Positions 8,648 to 17,351 of a stretch of DNA of 64,000 bases are shown piece by piece. The position numbers were made by a program, and so were the translations under genes. Source of the DNA: Sphingobacterium sp. GVS05A. GTDB taxonomy: Bacteria > Bacteroidota > Bacteroidia > Sphingobacteriales > Sphingobacteriaceae. Within the stretch, counting starts at the first letter, position 1. Every line of letters starts with the position of its first letter. Under the pieces are notes generated by a model. That model searched no databases and was not told where the DNA came from. It was given only the letters and a program-made list of their open reading frames with translations. The stretch lies in the NCBI RefSeq assembly GCF_019969845.1, contig NZ_JAHXYR010000001.1, forward strand, positions 186,001-250,000. Direction: 5' to 3'.

Positions 8648-9274
8648 TTATTCGACCAGTTTGATATTGGATACAAGGTAAGCTTTTCCAAAATTTTTGG
8701 GGTCATGTGTGACAGTCGCTTGAATGGATTTCCATTTAAGGGGTAAGGAAACCAAACTATAATCAGTCAATCTTTTATGATTGTACTGCCAGATTTCCTC
8801 CAGTTGATCCCCAACCTTTTTATCGGTGTAAGTGAGTTGGATCTTTGTTCCAATGTTGATGAGATACTTATCTTCTTCATTCCAAAGTATGATTTGGGGC
8901 GGTCCAGGTATAAATGAGTGTATAAGCGATATTTCAAAAGGATCGTTGCCTGTGTATTTCTCCCGACTGATAATTTTAATAAATTGAAGACCGTCGGATG
9001 GGCCACCATCCATCAGTTCAGGACCATTGTAAGCGACCATCTTGGCCTTTATTTTATAATTATATCCGGGCTCCCTATCTTTAAAATTTGAAAGAGGCAG
9101 CTCCGCTGATTCTTTTTGTGGTAATAACAAGGGGGCATCGTTAATAGCACCATAATGGTGACTGACTAAAAGCTCGACCTCTTGTCCATCTCTTAGGTTA
9201 AAGCGACCATATCCCTTTTCTTTCGAACAGGCAGAAAAGATAAATAGGGTAACTAGTAGGCAAATGTACTTCAT
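8648..9274 (-). CDS. Hypothetical lipoprotein
   Basis: This 208-residue protein starts with a lipoprotein signal (LFIFSAC16) and is otherwise a soluble, probably beta-rich domain. The last third contains a THDPKNFGKAYLV segment. I recognise no catalytic motif and cannot name the family. It stands alone on the minus strand between the AraC terminator and a 340-base gap, so its neighbours give no functional hint. It would sit on the periplasmic face of the inner or outer membrane. Confidence 0.65.
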   Translation of the reverse strand: MKYICLLVTLFIFSACSKEKGYGRFNLRDGQEVELLVSHHYGAINDAPLLLPQKESAELPLSNFKDREPGYNYKIKAKMVAYNGPELMDGGPSDGLQFIKIISREKYTGNDPFEISLIHSFIPGPPQIILWNEEDKYLINIGTKIQLTYTDKKVGDQLEEIWQYNHKRLTDYSLVSLPLKWKSIQATVTHDPKNFGKAYLVSNIKLVE

Positions 9275-9354
9275 GGTTTAATATAATGGTTTGTAAAATG
9301 ATGTGATAAATCTATCAAATAGAACGATTTGCCCATGCTTTATGCTACATCAAC

Positions 9355-9462
9355 TTAATTTTTCTCGATGTTAAAGGCCATGTGATCGCTTCTTTGCTGC
9401 AGAATATCGTTGTCAATATTTTCCACTTTATCCGCATTGATCGGATAAAGTGTAGGGCCCAT
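9355..9462 (-). CDS. Possible 35-residue small ORF
   Basis: A minus-strand ATG at 9462 preceded by AAAGGGAA opens a 35-codon frame ending at 9355. The product is acidic and soluble (MGPTLYPINADKVEN at its N-terminus). It lies in the gap between the lipoprotein gene and the acr3 terminator and contains the inverted repeat at 9424-9452. It may be a real small protein, the tail of a decayed gene, or chance; the ribosome site is the main argument for it. Confidence 0.25.
   Translation of the reverse strand: MGPTLYPINADKVENIDNDILQQRSDHMAFNIEKN
9424..9452. repeat. Perfect 11-bp inverted repeat
   Basis: CACTTTATCCG (9424-9434) and CGGATAAAGTG (9442-9452) are perfect inverted copies around a 7-base loop. 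No T run follows on either strand, so it is not a typical terminator; it could be an operator or an RNA hairpin. Confidence 0.5.
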
Positions 9463-9567
9463 AATTCCCTTTTTATAAAGCTTTCTTCATTTCTTAGAAA
9501 GAGATTTTTACGCACTATATTCTGGCTGCTGAAGGGATAGATAGAAAGTGGAATATTGCAAACAAAA

Positions 9568-9591
9568 AAGCCATGTCAAAAAACATGGCTT
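9568..9591 (-). terminator. Intrinsic terminator of the ars operon
   Basis: On the minus strand AAGCCATG and CATGGCTT form an 8-bp stem with an 8-base T-rich loop, followed directly by a T run (9561-9567 region). It lies 24 bases past the acr3 stop codon. Confidence 0.75.
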
Positions 9592-9614
9592 CGGGATTTA
9601 TTATAAGTCTATAC

Positions 9615-10661
9615 TTAAGTAGCAAGTTCTTTTACAAAGTATTTTTTTCGGAACCAAAATGCAAGGGTGACCAGTGCTATCAATGCGGGGACCTCGACCA
9701 GTGGACCAATCACTCCGACAAAAGCCTGTCCACTATTGATACCGAATACACCAATTGCGACCGCAATGGCCAATTCAAAATTATTGCCTGCAGCCGTAAA
9801 AGCAATGGCTGTACTTTGTGAGTAATCGGCACCGACCCTTTTGCCAGCAAAAAAACTGATTATGAACATCAGCGCAAAATAAATTAGCAATGGGACCGCT
9901 ATTCGCAATACATCCATAGGCAACTGTAAGATCATTTCACCTTTGAGGCTGAACATCACAACAATGGTAAAAAGCAACGCTATCAAAGTAATTGGAGAGA
10001 TCAAGGGGATAAAACGGTTATGAAACCAATTTTCACCTTTTAAGGCGATCAGCCCATATCTGCTCAGAACTCCAGCGAGGAAGGGTATTCCTAGGTAAAT
10101 AGCGACGCTTTTTGCGATTTCAGCAATGGAAATGTTCACGGAAAGTCCTGTCACACCAAAAAGTGGAGGTAACACAGTGATAAAAACGTAGGCATATAAA
10201 CTATAGAGTAAGACCTGGAAGATACTGTTCAACGCAATTAATCCTGCGGCATATTCTCTATTACCATTTGCGAGTTCATTCCATACGACAACCATTGCAA
10301 TACAGCGAGCAAGTCCGATTAGGATCAATCCGGCCATATATTCAGGATATCCGTTCAGAAATAAAAGTGCCAATACAAACATTAATACTGGTCCTATGAT
10401 CCAGTTCAGAACCAGGGAGGTGCCGAGAACTTTTAGGTTTCGGAAGACCTTCCCAACCTGTTCATAACGCACCTTGGCCAATGGCGGGTACATCATGAGA
10501 ATCAGTCCGACAGCAAGTGGTATATTTGTTGTGCCACTGCTATAGCTATTGATCCATCGTGCAGAAGTGGGAAAAAAATTGCCCAAAGAAATACCGAAAA
10601 CCATTGCCAGGAATATCCATAAGGTGAGGTAACGGTCAAGAAATTTTAACTTCGATTGCAT
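9615..10661 (-). CDS. acr3: Acr3-family arsenite efflux permease
   Basis: This 348-residue protein has about ten membrane segments typical of Acr3 (BASS superfamily). The conserved thiolate cysteine lies in [13 protein letters not shown] (C120), and the conserved glutamate in GPLVEVP (E323). [14 protein letters not shown] near residue 291 is another Acr3 signature. It extrudes As(OH)3 across the inner membrane, normally driven by the proton gradient. It is the last gene of the operon, 3 bases after arsC, so arsenate reduced by ArsC can be exported at once. Confidence 0.95.
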   Translation of the reverse strand: MQSKLKFLDRYLTLWIFLAMVFGISLGNFFPTSARWINSYSSGTTNIPLAVGLILMMYPPLAKVRYEQVGKVFRNLKVLGTSLVLNWIIGPVLMFVLALLFLNGYPEYMAGLILIGLARCIAMVVVWNELANGNREYAAGLIALNSIFQVLLYSLYAYVFITVLPPLFGVTGLSVNISIAEIAKSVAIYLGIPFLAGVLSRYGLIALKGENWFHNRFIPLISPITLIALLFTIVVMFSLKGEMILQLPMDVLRIAVPLLIYFALMFIISFFAGKRVGADYSQSTAIAFTAAGNNFELAIAVAIGVFGINSGQAFVGVIGPLVEVPALIALVTLAFWFRKKYFVKELAT

Positions 10662-10664
10662 GGG

Positions 10665-11279
10665 TTAGATCTTGATATTTGAAAAGACATAGCACATTTC
10701 GGCCGCAATTTCTAAACTACGTTCTGCATACACTGCTGTTTGCTCAGCTGTGCCATCTGAAATCTTGGGATCTTCAAAAGTAATCGGTATCCTTTTTTCA
10801 GCACCGGGAATAAAAGGGCATCCGCCATCCGCCTGCGAGCAGGTCATGATTGCAGCAAAGCCAGAGATTGGGTTGAATGGACTATCATATTTTTTTGAAA
10901 AGCCGATAACCGGCTGGTCGTTGTCGCCATATTTTATTGCATAGATTGGGTTATCCGTATCAGCGATCTTAAAAACCTCAAATCCCTGCGAAACCAATGT
11001 TTCTGCGATTTTAGGAAATAAAGCAGTTTCTTCCGTCCCCCCTGAGTAGCAGTTGACCGCTGGGATATGATGGAAGGATGCGGCCACCTGCGCCCAAAGC
11101 TGAGATAAATGGCTTCTACGGGAATTGTGGGTACAGATAAAATTGAGGTTGACCGGCTGTCCACGATCAACCTTGTCCTGAATAAATTGAATCAAGGGAT
11201 TCAATGCCGCTTTACGTTCCTCAGACAAGTGTTGTCTGCAGGTAATCGTGCTTATTATTTCTTTTATTTTCTGATACAT
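10665..11279 (-). CDS. arsC: Arsenate reductase, low-molecular-weight phosphatase type (thioredoxin-coupled class)
   Basis: This 204-residue protein has the P-loop CTHNSRRS (C49 to R55, CX5R) and a second cysteine pair C147/C154 in TCSQADGGCPF. The 7-residue gap of that pair matches the C82/C89 pair of Staphylococcus ArsC, which relays a disulphide to thioredoxin. It therefore reduces arsenate to arsenite. An N-terminal helical extension of about 40 residues before the P-loop is characteristic of the Bacteroidota form. It lies between the DUF6428 gene and acr3, with short spacing on both sides. Confidence 0.92.
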   Translation of the reverse strand: MYQKIKEIISTITCRQHLSEERKAALNPLIQFIQDKVDRGQPVNLNFICTHNSRRSHLSQLWAQVAASFHHIPAVNCYSGGTEETALFPKIAETLVSQGFEVFKIADTDNPIYAIKYGDNDQPVIGFSKKYDSPFNPISGFAAIMTCSQADGGCPFIPGAEKRIPITFEDPKISDGTAEQTAVYAERSLEIAAEMCYVFSNIKI

Positions 11280-11301
11280 TGCTGCAGTGAATTTTAAGTG
11301 A

Positions 11302-11775
11302 TTAACAACAGCCTGAGCCTGGCGTGCAGCAAGAAGTTCCGCTGACTGGCAATGCTGAAATATTTATTTTCGGCTTTTCGGATGGTATGCCGCAAGCATC
11401 TTGGGCGAGGCAGGCCGTAGTCTTGTTTTTCAAGACAAAGGTCTTACCGTTAAAGTCAAGATCGTATTTGCCGATCGTACTGCTTTGGTATTCCACTTCA
11501 ATTTCCCCATCTTCGATACCCAATTTCTCTTCGGACAAATTGATAATATGTAATAGTTTGCCTGGTTTTAGACGGTGCTCATAATCATCCGCATTCCATA
11601 GCTGGAAGTTTACCACTTTCTCCTGACGGATAACACCACCACAGTCAATGAATTTTTTTGTGATCTGACCTACTTCGGTGACATGGAAGTGTTCAGGAAC
11701 AAATGTGCCATTTTCCAACTGAAAATCAACATGATCCAATGTTGCTAAAATTTCTTTGATTTCTGATAATTTCAT
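11302..11775 (-). CDS. DUF6428-family protein of the ars operon, Cys-rich tail
   Basis: This 157-residue soluble protein belongs to the small family regularly found between arsR and arsC in Bacteroidota ars operons. Its conserved core includes PEHFHVTEVG and a central region ending in FQLWNADDYEHRLKPGKLL. The C-terminus carries SCCTPGSGCC, with further cysteines at ACLAQDAC, which looks like a soft-metal or As(III) binding tail. A chaperone or buffering role for arsenite is plausible but unproven. An ArsR-type operator copy lies 36 bases upstream of its start. Confidence 0.85.
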   Translation of the reverse strand: MKLSEIKEILATLDHVDFQLENGTFVPEHFHVTEVGQITKKFIDCGGVIRQEKVVNFQLWNADDYEHRLKPGKLLHIINLSEEKLGIEDGEIEVEYQSSTIGKYDLDFNGKTFVLKNKTTACLAQDACGIPSEKPKINISALPVSGTSCCTPGSGCC

Positions 11776-11810
11776 AAAAGACTAATTTTATTATTTATTA
11801 AAAACTATAT

Positions 11811-11826
11811 ATTGCAATATTACGAT
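11811..11826. promoter_or_regulatory. ArsR operator, internal copy
   Basis: ATTGCAATATTACGAT here matches the site upstream of arsR at 15 of 16 positions. The pattern ATYG-N-AATATT-N-CGAT is a dyad. Its place between arsR and the DUF6428 gene suggests a second regulated promoter inside the operon. Confidence 0.6.
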
Positions 11827-11844
11827 GTATTTGCTCAAAAAAAG

Positions 11845-12177
11845 TTACTTACAGCAGCTTGAGATGTTTACGTCCTGATTGAAAAATGCGTTGAACTCCT
11901 GTTGCATTTGTTTCCAGACCGCTTCATTAATACAGTAACAAACAGATTTTCCCTCGATTGTCCCCTGTATTATTCCTGTATTTTTTAATTCCTTAAGGTG
12001 TTGGGAAATGGTTGCCTGTGCTAGCCCTAGTTCATCAACCAGATCGTTGCAGATGCATGCTTTCTTGTCAATAATATATTGAAGGATAGCTATTCGTGCG
12101 GGGTGTCCTAAAACCTTAAATGCTGTAGCCAGTTTATTCTGTTCATCAGCGAAAATTTCTGTCTTTGTAAGTCCCAT
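11845..12177 (-). CDS. arsR: ArsR-family transcriptional repressor
   Basis: This 110-residue winged-helix repressor has the As(III) site in the DNA-binding helix region, KACICNDL (C41 and C43), followed by the recognition helix ATISQHLKELK. Arsenite binding to these cysteines normally releases the repressor from DNA. Two further cysteines close the protein (SSCCK) and may add to metal binding. It heads the minus-strand ars operon. Near-identical dyad sites before it and before the next gene are the likely operators. Confidence 0.93.
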   Translation of the reverse strand: MGLTKTEIFADEQNKLATAFKVLGHPARIAILQYIIDKKACICNDLVDELGLAQATISQHLKELKNTGIIQGTIEGKSVCYCINEAVWKQMQQEFNAFFNQDVNISSCCK

Positions 12178-12190
12178 CTTCTTTTGTTAT

Positions 12191-12206
12191 ATCGCAATAT
12201 TACGAT
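12191..12206. promoter_or_regulatory. ArsR operator upstream of arsR
   Basis: ATCGCAATATTACGAT is a near-perfect dyad (ATCG-N-AATATT-N-CGAT) ending 14 bases before the arsR start codon and recurring almost unchanged at 11811. Position and repetition fit autoregulation by ArsR. Confidence 0.65.
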
Positions 12207-12270
12207 AATAATTTTAAATATCCAAATATGGGCAGTTCCATTTGGTTATCGAGCGTCGAAATGTGCTATT

Positions 12271-12462
12271 CCGCTATTGTCCAAGCGTGAGATTGAAACC
12301 GTGGCTTTGGTAGCCAAAGGAAACTCTAGTCCACAGACCTCGTAAAAACTTTTTATTTCGCCCGACACGGTACGTACTCACCGGAAAAATCTGTTCAGAA
12401 AAAAGGAGACCAAAAGTGTTGGTGAATTTGTATGTAAATGCATCGAATGGGGGTTGGTATGA
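12271..12462 (+). pseudogene. Remnant of a LuxR-type helix-turn-helix gene
   Basis: Read in the frame starting at 12274, the plus strand encodes LLSKREIETVALVAKG, then an in-frame TAA at 12343, then KLFISPDTVRTHRKN and a tail ending in CIEWGLV before TGA at 12462. This is the C-terminal GerE/LuxR DNA-binding domain with its usual SKREIE start and SPDTVRTHRKN recognition helix. The stop replaces a position that is usually Glu (EKLFIS), so one G-to-T change explains it. The sensor half is missing: upstream sequence runs straight into the arsR promoter. It is a decayed regulator left beside the ars operon. Confidence 0.75.
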
Positions 12463-12641
12463 TTGATATTCGATAATTTGCATTGTACATTTTTTGGCAA
12501 AAAAATTGTTAAGGTTACTCTGATTAGAGCGCCAAAATGGTATCATACGATAAGATTATACATAAACCGAAATCGGCTTAAGGATTGATCTTATGGTGAA
12601 AATGCCTGCATAAACAAATTTAAATTAGCCATTAACAATAG

Positions 12642-13049
12642 ATGAGACCTATTTTATTGATTATATTCATTCTTTTTATAGGACGTTCGGGCGCGCAGAC
12701 CACGGAAATTCCCGATCGTATGAAATCTGCTTTTACAGGTAAGTGGGAGTATAAGACCAGGTTTCAGACCAATACCGTGGTGATCTGGTTTGAACCGGGC
12801 AAGGAATATGCAAGTTTTAAAGACATCGGCAGCGGTGAGGCTCCGCCAAGAACTTTTCGGCCCCAATTAAAAGGAAATGTCTTGTTTATCCCGGCTAAGC
12901 AGGGACTTAATGACGAGCTGGAAATGGAGGTCGTAAAAGGGAAATTGAATTTAAGGGTAAAACCGATTATATGGGATGAAACGGGAAATATAGTGAAAAC
13001 TGGAACTGTTGAAACAAGAATTTTTAAACGTACTACCAAAGAGAAATAA
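12642..13049 (+). CDS. Hypothetical secreted protein
   Basis: This 135-residue protein has an N-terminal signal peptide ending near SGAQ, then one small domain beginning FTGKWEYKTRF. The opening FTGKWEY resembles the first strand of lipocalin-like small beta domains, but no family can be assigned. It is followed on the same strand, 45 bases later, by a lipoprotein gene, so both may be expressed together. Confidence 0.6.
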   Translation: MRPILLIIFILFIGRSGAQTTEIPDRMKSAFTGKWEYKTRFQTNTVVIWFEPGKEYASFKDIGSGEAPPRTFRPQLKGNVLFIPAKQGLNDELEMEVVKGKLNLRVKPIIWDETGNIVKTGTVETRIFKRTTKEK

Positions 13050-13094
13050 AGATCCGCAGGGAAATAGAGGCCCTGTCCAAAACTAAAAAATGAT

Positions 13095-14042
13095 ATGTCA
13101 AGAATCGTTGTCTTTTTCGCACTAGTCCTTTTCTCATGCCAGGGAAAGTCTACCAACAAGGCACAGCAGAAAACTGATACTGTTGATGCGAAAAATATAG
13201 TTCCGAAAAATAATACTGTTTCTTGCGAACAAGTTGTAAAGCAATTGGTGAAGTCAAGCAATGCAGTCGCATTTAGTCAATTTGGTGATACGCTTGTTCA
13301 GGCTGCAGTAGCTTACCGAGACCCTGAAAAGCTGACGATCAAGTTGTATGTCATTAATGATATTTCGGAAACTCCTTCAGAAAAAAGACTGGTAGAACGT
13401 GCTGTGGGCTGGTTGGAATTTCATCAGAAAACCGGACAACTTTTGGATATAACAAACGACCCCGATAATCCACTAATCTTGCGGTATGATAAGCGTATTG
13501 CGAAAGAACATGATCTTTCCTCGTTATGCTGTTCCACAGCAGCGATTTCCAAGCCGGGCAGCGGATATGCATTAAGAGATGTGATGTTGGACAAGGATAT
13601 CAAGTTTAATGGTAAGCTGGATAGGTTTTTTACACGAAGTGATTTTGAAAAAGTTTTCGGTCGGCCCGATAGTATTCAACTGCTAAAAGATGAAGTGCCC
13701 TGTATCACTATTTTTAATACTGAAGCTCCGGATGATAAATACCTATACAAAAGTGGTTCACGCTTTGAAACCAGCGGGGATAGTGTCGCAGTAGAAGAGT
13801 TCTGGTTTTTGAATGGAAATTTTATCAACTACAATGGGATCCGGATAGATGCGAATACAACGATAGAAGATATGCAACAGCTTTTCCCTACAGCTGTCAG
13901 TGAACGACAGGGGATGGATAAAGTGGGAAAATTGTGGGTAATCAGATTGCGGGAGGACAATGAAGGGATCGTGGATGGTCATATCAGAATGTACTTTAAA
14001 GATGGTAAAGCGCAATCCATACATTGGTGGTCTCCGTGCTAA
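13095..14042 (+). CDS. Hypothetical lipoprotein
   Basis: This 315-residue protein has a lipoprotein signal (LVLFSC) and a short charged linker. The middle region has SLCCS, and a later half with RSDFEKVFGRPDSIQL resembles small beta-rich repeats seen in Bacteroidota secreted proteins that begin with EKVFGKPDS. I recognise no enzyme motif. It follows another secreted protein gene by 45 bases. Confidence 0.6.
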   Translation: MSRIVVFFALVLFSCQGKSTNKAQQKTDTVDAKNIVPKNNTVSCEQVVKQLVKSSNAVAFSQFGDTLVQAAVAYRDPEKLTIKLYVINDISETPSEKRLVERAVGWLEFHQKTGQLLDITNDPDNPLILRYDKRIAKEHDLSSLCCSTAAISKPGSGYALRDVMLDKDIKFNGKLDRFFTRSDFEKVFGRPDSIQLLKDEVPCITIFNTEAPDDKYLYKSGSRFETSGDSVAVEEFWFLNGNFINYNGIRIDANTTIEDMQQLFPTAVSERQGMDKVGKLWVIRLREDNEGIVDGHIRMYFKDGKAQSIHWWSPC

Positions 14043-14202
14043 AACTGTGCAGTCAATAACAAATCGTATAAGCGATATTCTGGTGTAGCCTTGGTCGATT
14101 AATCAAACTCAATATCATTTTGGTTGAATTCAACCGCGTATTTTATCACAGGTATTCTAAGTGAGGATAACACCGCAAATGTGCTGAAAGGGTTTCTATT
14201 TG

Positions 14203-15438
14203 CTATTCGCGTATTTTTGTAAGCTTTTTATTTTCCTTATCAAATACATATTCAACCTGCTTCTTGTCAGCATCAGTCAGTCCCCAAAATAGTCTTTCGG
14301 TTCCCCATTGTGCTTTAAGTTCTAGAAATTTTGGCTCAATGATCCAGTTTCCATCCAGACCAATAAGACCGTACAGCTCGGATTTTTTATCCTGGGCAAC
14401 AACACAAGAGCATGTTTCGTAAAAGTCTTCATGCCGCAGGTCTGATTGATCTGCGGAATTCCGTTCATACACTTGTTTGACAACTTTTGCACTATCCCAA
14501 AATACGACAGTTGCTTTCTTAAAATCAGATACGAAATATTGTGTCAGAAATAAAGAATCAGCCATCCCATCCAATTTAGCATTCAATTTTTCGGATGAGT
14601 ACTTCTGATGGACCTCTGCACAAGTGATTTCGTCTTTGTCCAAAAGGGCTTTCGCCTGTTCCATGTTTGCAATAAGAATACGTAAATCGTCTTTTTTGTA
14701 GGCATTCCGTTGTTCCGCTGCTACTGTTGTCAATTGGCGTCCTTTTTCATCTGTAGCCAAAATTCGTACAAGATGCCGCATGGATTCAGATGTTTTAATG
14801 CGTACATATCCATTGCCACAATGTATCACTTCAATGTTGCCGGCCGAAGTCGCTATGCGCTGTCCGGTGCCGGTAATTTCATAGTTAATTTCTTTGTTTA
14901 GATGAGTTTCCATGCTGTAGTCGAAACTCTTAATGGGTTTTGTTCCCTCGAGGATCAAGATCTGATCGCCAAGCTGCTCTGAAACGATTTTGTCAACAAC
15001 CTTAATTTCTTGATCCTGGACTGATCCATCCAGAAAGTATATTTTTTTCAATTTAAATATCGCCTGATCAATATTATTGATAAAATCCATTGTAAAAGGA
15101 TAATCATTTTCTAATGTATGAGCAATATTAAATCTGTCGAACTTTAGTTTAATGTGTGTATTTGGATAGATATAATCCGTTAGGGGCGGATATCCCTTGC
15201 GAAAATGATAGCTTTCGTCGAATTTGGTCTTATTTTCTTTTTGATAAGGTTGATTGCTGAAAGCAGCCTGCATTTCTTTGAAATCTGTGGCAACATGTTT
15301 ATCGTTATTCAAAAGTTGCTCAAGCAAAGCGAGGTTATCATCCAGCATATCCTGACATTCCTGCTTGGATTGTCCGTTGGAACAGCTGTTGTTGGTAATC
15401 AACAAAATGGTGAGAACAATCTTAAATATTTTGCTCAT
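14203..15438 (-). CDS. Hypothetical lipoprotein
   Basis: This 411-residue protein begins with a lipoprotein signal (ITNNSC) and continues as a soluble, mostly charged protein. Near the C-terminus YGLIGLDGNWIIEPKFLELK resembles one unit of the WG-repeat family, where a WIIEPKF segment is common, but only a single unit is obvious. The rest is unrecognised. The gene is isolated: the next plus-strand gene starts 270 bases past its start codon. Confidence 0.6.
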   Translation of the reverse strand: MSKIFKIVLTILLITNNSCSNGQSKQECQDMLDDNLALLEQLLNNDKHVATDFKEMQAAFSNQPYQKENKTKFDESYHFRKGYPPLTDYIYPNTHIKLKFDRFNIAHTLENDYPFTMDFINNIDQAIFKLKKIYFLDGSVQDQEIKVVDKIVSEQLGDQILILEGTKPIKSFDYSMETHLNKEINYEITGTGQRIATSAGNIEVIHCGNGYVRIKTSESMRHLVRILATDEKGRQLTTVAAEQRNAYKKDDLRILIANMEQAKALLDKDEITCAEVHQKYSSEKLNAKLDGMADSLFLTQYFVSDFKKATVVFWDSAKVVKQVYERNSADQSDLRHEDFYETCSCVVAQDKKSELYGLIGLDGNWIIEPKFLELKAQWGTERLFWGLTDADKKQVEYVFDKENKKLTKIRE

Positions 15439-15708
15439 TTTTTATCTGTTAAAATGTTCTTACAATTTATCCATCAGAAACAGGCGGCTATCAATTCCAA
15501 TTGGATAGGGCCATTGATCACTAAATTATTAATTTGATAAAGAAGAAAATGGAATTATTTACAATCCGTGAAAAACCTTTTACGATTCGAAAAAGGCTTC
15601 TGCGTTTTTTGAGATCGCAATAGCTTTGCATTTGGTCAATGGAAAGCAGCGGTACGTCAAAATGTTTATTGCTTCCAGAGATCAAGAGCTTCCTTTGCAG
15701 AAAAAAAC

Positions 15709-16620
15709 ATGAAGAAACAAGTTTTATGTGCCATCTTGTTCAGCGGCTTAGCGACGCTGACAGCACATGCCCAAAATGCTGTATCCGGACAGGTTATTGT
15801 CGATTATGTCCCGCTGTCAAACTATATCCGACCAGAAGACAGTGTAAAGACTGGCTCTAAAAGTGATTTCAAAAGGATACAATTTAATCTAGAAATACCT
15901 TTGTCGACCAAAGTGGATTCTTTGGGTAATATCAAACGCTGGTCATGGAAAATGGGAGCTGCCTACGCAAAGATGCAAAACCGTGATTATGAGCAACAGC
16001 TTTTTCCTACTGAAATGTTGAATGCCGAAATCGGACTGCAATACTTGACTTCTTTAAAGAAAAACTGGTCGCTATTGACTTTTGCCTCTGTCGGTATATA
16101 TTCGGATCTGGTCAAAGTCAATGGCAAGGATGTCCTGGGGCAGGGGGGAGTTCTTTTCATCAAACGATTTAAACCGAATCTTGCCTTTGGATTTGGTCCG
16201 GTATTGAGCAATAGCTTTGGTGTACCGATGATTCTGCCGGGACTGTATTTTGACTGGAAGACCAATGGCAAGGTCAAGTTCAATGTGAATTTCCCACAGG
16301 GTCTTGCCGCTGCTTATCAGGTCAACAAGTTCATGGATCTTCGTGCGGTAGTCAATCTGGATGGTATGACGGCCGAACGGGAAAAGAACGGAAAGTCCAC
16401 ACTGGGTGGATTTATGTTGTTAACCGCAGGTCTCCAACCCCAATTCAACCTCGGTAAGAATCTTAAATTGCAGCTAACGGGGGGAAGCACACTTGCCCGG
16501 ATGTATGTTGAAAACGATCGGTCCTTAAAGAGTTTCTTCAAGGATAAGAAGCAGGCTGATCCCCGCTTTTCACCGACTTTCTATACTTCGGTAGGATTTA
16601 AATGGAATATGCCCTATTAA
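15709..16620 (+). CDS. Outer-membrane beta-barrel protein, possibly DUF6268-like
   Basis: This 303-residue protein has a signal peptide ending in AHAQ and then alternating beta-strands with aromatic ends, finishing in VGFKWNMPY, as expected for an outer-membrane barrel. TAGCTTTG at 15621-15628 is an exact -7 box upstream. The gene ends 4 bases inside the convergent response regulator gene, so the two transcripts overlap at their ends. The cargo or role is unknown. Confidence 0.75.
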   Translation: MKKQVLCAILFSGLATLTAHAQNAVSGQVIVDYVPLSNYIRPEDSVKTGSKSDFKRIQFNLEIPLSTKVDSLGNIKRWSWKMGAAYAKMQNRDYEQQLFPTEMLNAEIGLQYLTSLKKNWSLLTFASVGIYSDLVKVNGKDVLGQGGVLFIKRFKPNLAFGFGPVLSNSFGVPMILPGLYFDWKTNGKVKFNVNFPQGLAAAYQVNKFMDLRAVVNLDGMTAEREKNGKSTLGGFMLLTAGLQPQFNLGKNLKLQLTGGSTLARMYVENDRSLKSFFKDKKQADPRFSPTFYTSVGFKWNMPY

Positions 16621-17345
16621 CGGCTCAGGAGCTTCTTAAAAACCACGTTTTGGAGAAGCTCTTCTCTTTTTGTACGGGAGATGGGTAATTCCTGTTCCCT
16701 AATGTATACTCTTCCACCTGAGATAATATCAATATGATTGACATTGACCAGATAAGATTTGTGGATACGGAAAAAATGGCTACTCGGTAAAGCTTCTTCC
16801 AGTGCAAGCATGGTCTGATGGATAGTGAGCGTCCGTTCTTTAAAATGGAGTTTGGTGTAATTCTGCATGCTTTCGGCATAGAGGATATCTGTCCAGGAGA
16901 TTTTGACGAAGGCATCACCCTGCCGGACAAAAAGCATGGTATCATTGGCAAGAGGTTCCTGTGTCGATTTATTGCGCTGTACAAATTGTTGAAAGGCTTT
17001 TGTTGCTGCCTGAAAAAAGCGCTGGAATACAATAGGTTTCAGAAGATAATCCACCGCCTGAAGACGGAACCCTTCCAGGGCATACTCCGAATAGGCTGTA
17101 ATGAATATACACAGGGGAGGATTTTCAAGTGATTCCAAAAAATCAATACCATTGAGATAAGGCATATTGATATCCAAAAAAATAAGGTCAATATCGCCTT
17201 GTTGCAATCTAGAGGCTGCCGCTAGGGCCGAAGGAAAAGTTGCGACGAGTTCGAGAAAATCAACCTGTTCGGTCATCTCGGCAATATGCTGCCGTAGTAG
17301 GGGTTCATCGTCCACGATGATACATTTCATCTTTGTTTGTTCCAT
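16617..17345 (-). CDS. LytTR-family response regulator
   Basis: This 242-residue protein has an N-terminal receiver domain with D12/D13, phospho-acceptor D58 (LDINMP) and K103, then a LytTR DNA-binding domain with FFRIHKSYLVNV and ISRTKREEL. It is encoded 6 bases after its cognate histidine kinase. LytTR regulators bind direct-repeat sites in promoters of membrane and secreted protein genes; the nearby barrel gene at 18478, just upstream of the kinase, is a possible target. Confidence 0.92.
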   Translation of the reverse strand: MEQTKMKCIIVDDEPLLRQHIAEMTEQVDFLELVATFPSALAAASRLQQGDIDLIFLDINMPYLNGIDFLESLENPPLCIFITAYSEYALEGFRLQAVDYLLKPIVFQRFFQAATKAFQQFVQRNKSTQEPLANDTMLFVRQGDAFVKISWTDILYAESMQNYTKLHFKERTLTIHQTMLALEEALPSSHFFRIHKSYLVNVNHIDIISGGRVYIREQELPISRTKREELLQNVVFKKLLSR

Positions 17346-17351
17346 AGTCGT

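Noticed and set aside
12274..12546. A 90-codon open frame on the minus strand
   Set aside because: It is antisense to the LuxR-type remnant on the plus strand, whose translation gives a recognisable helix-turn-helix; the minus product has no family features.
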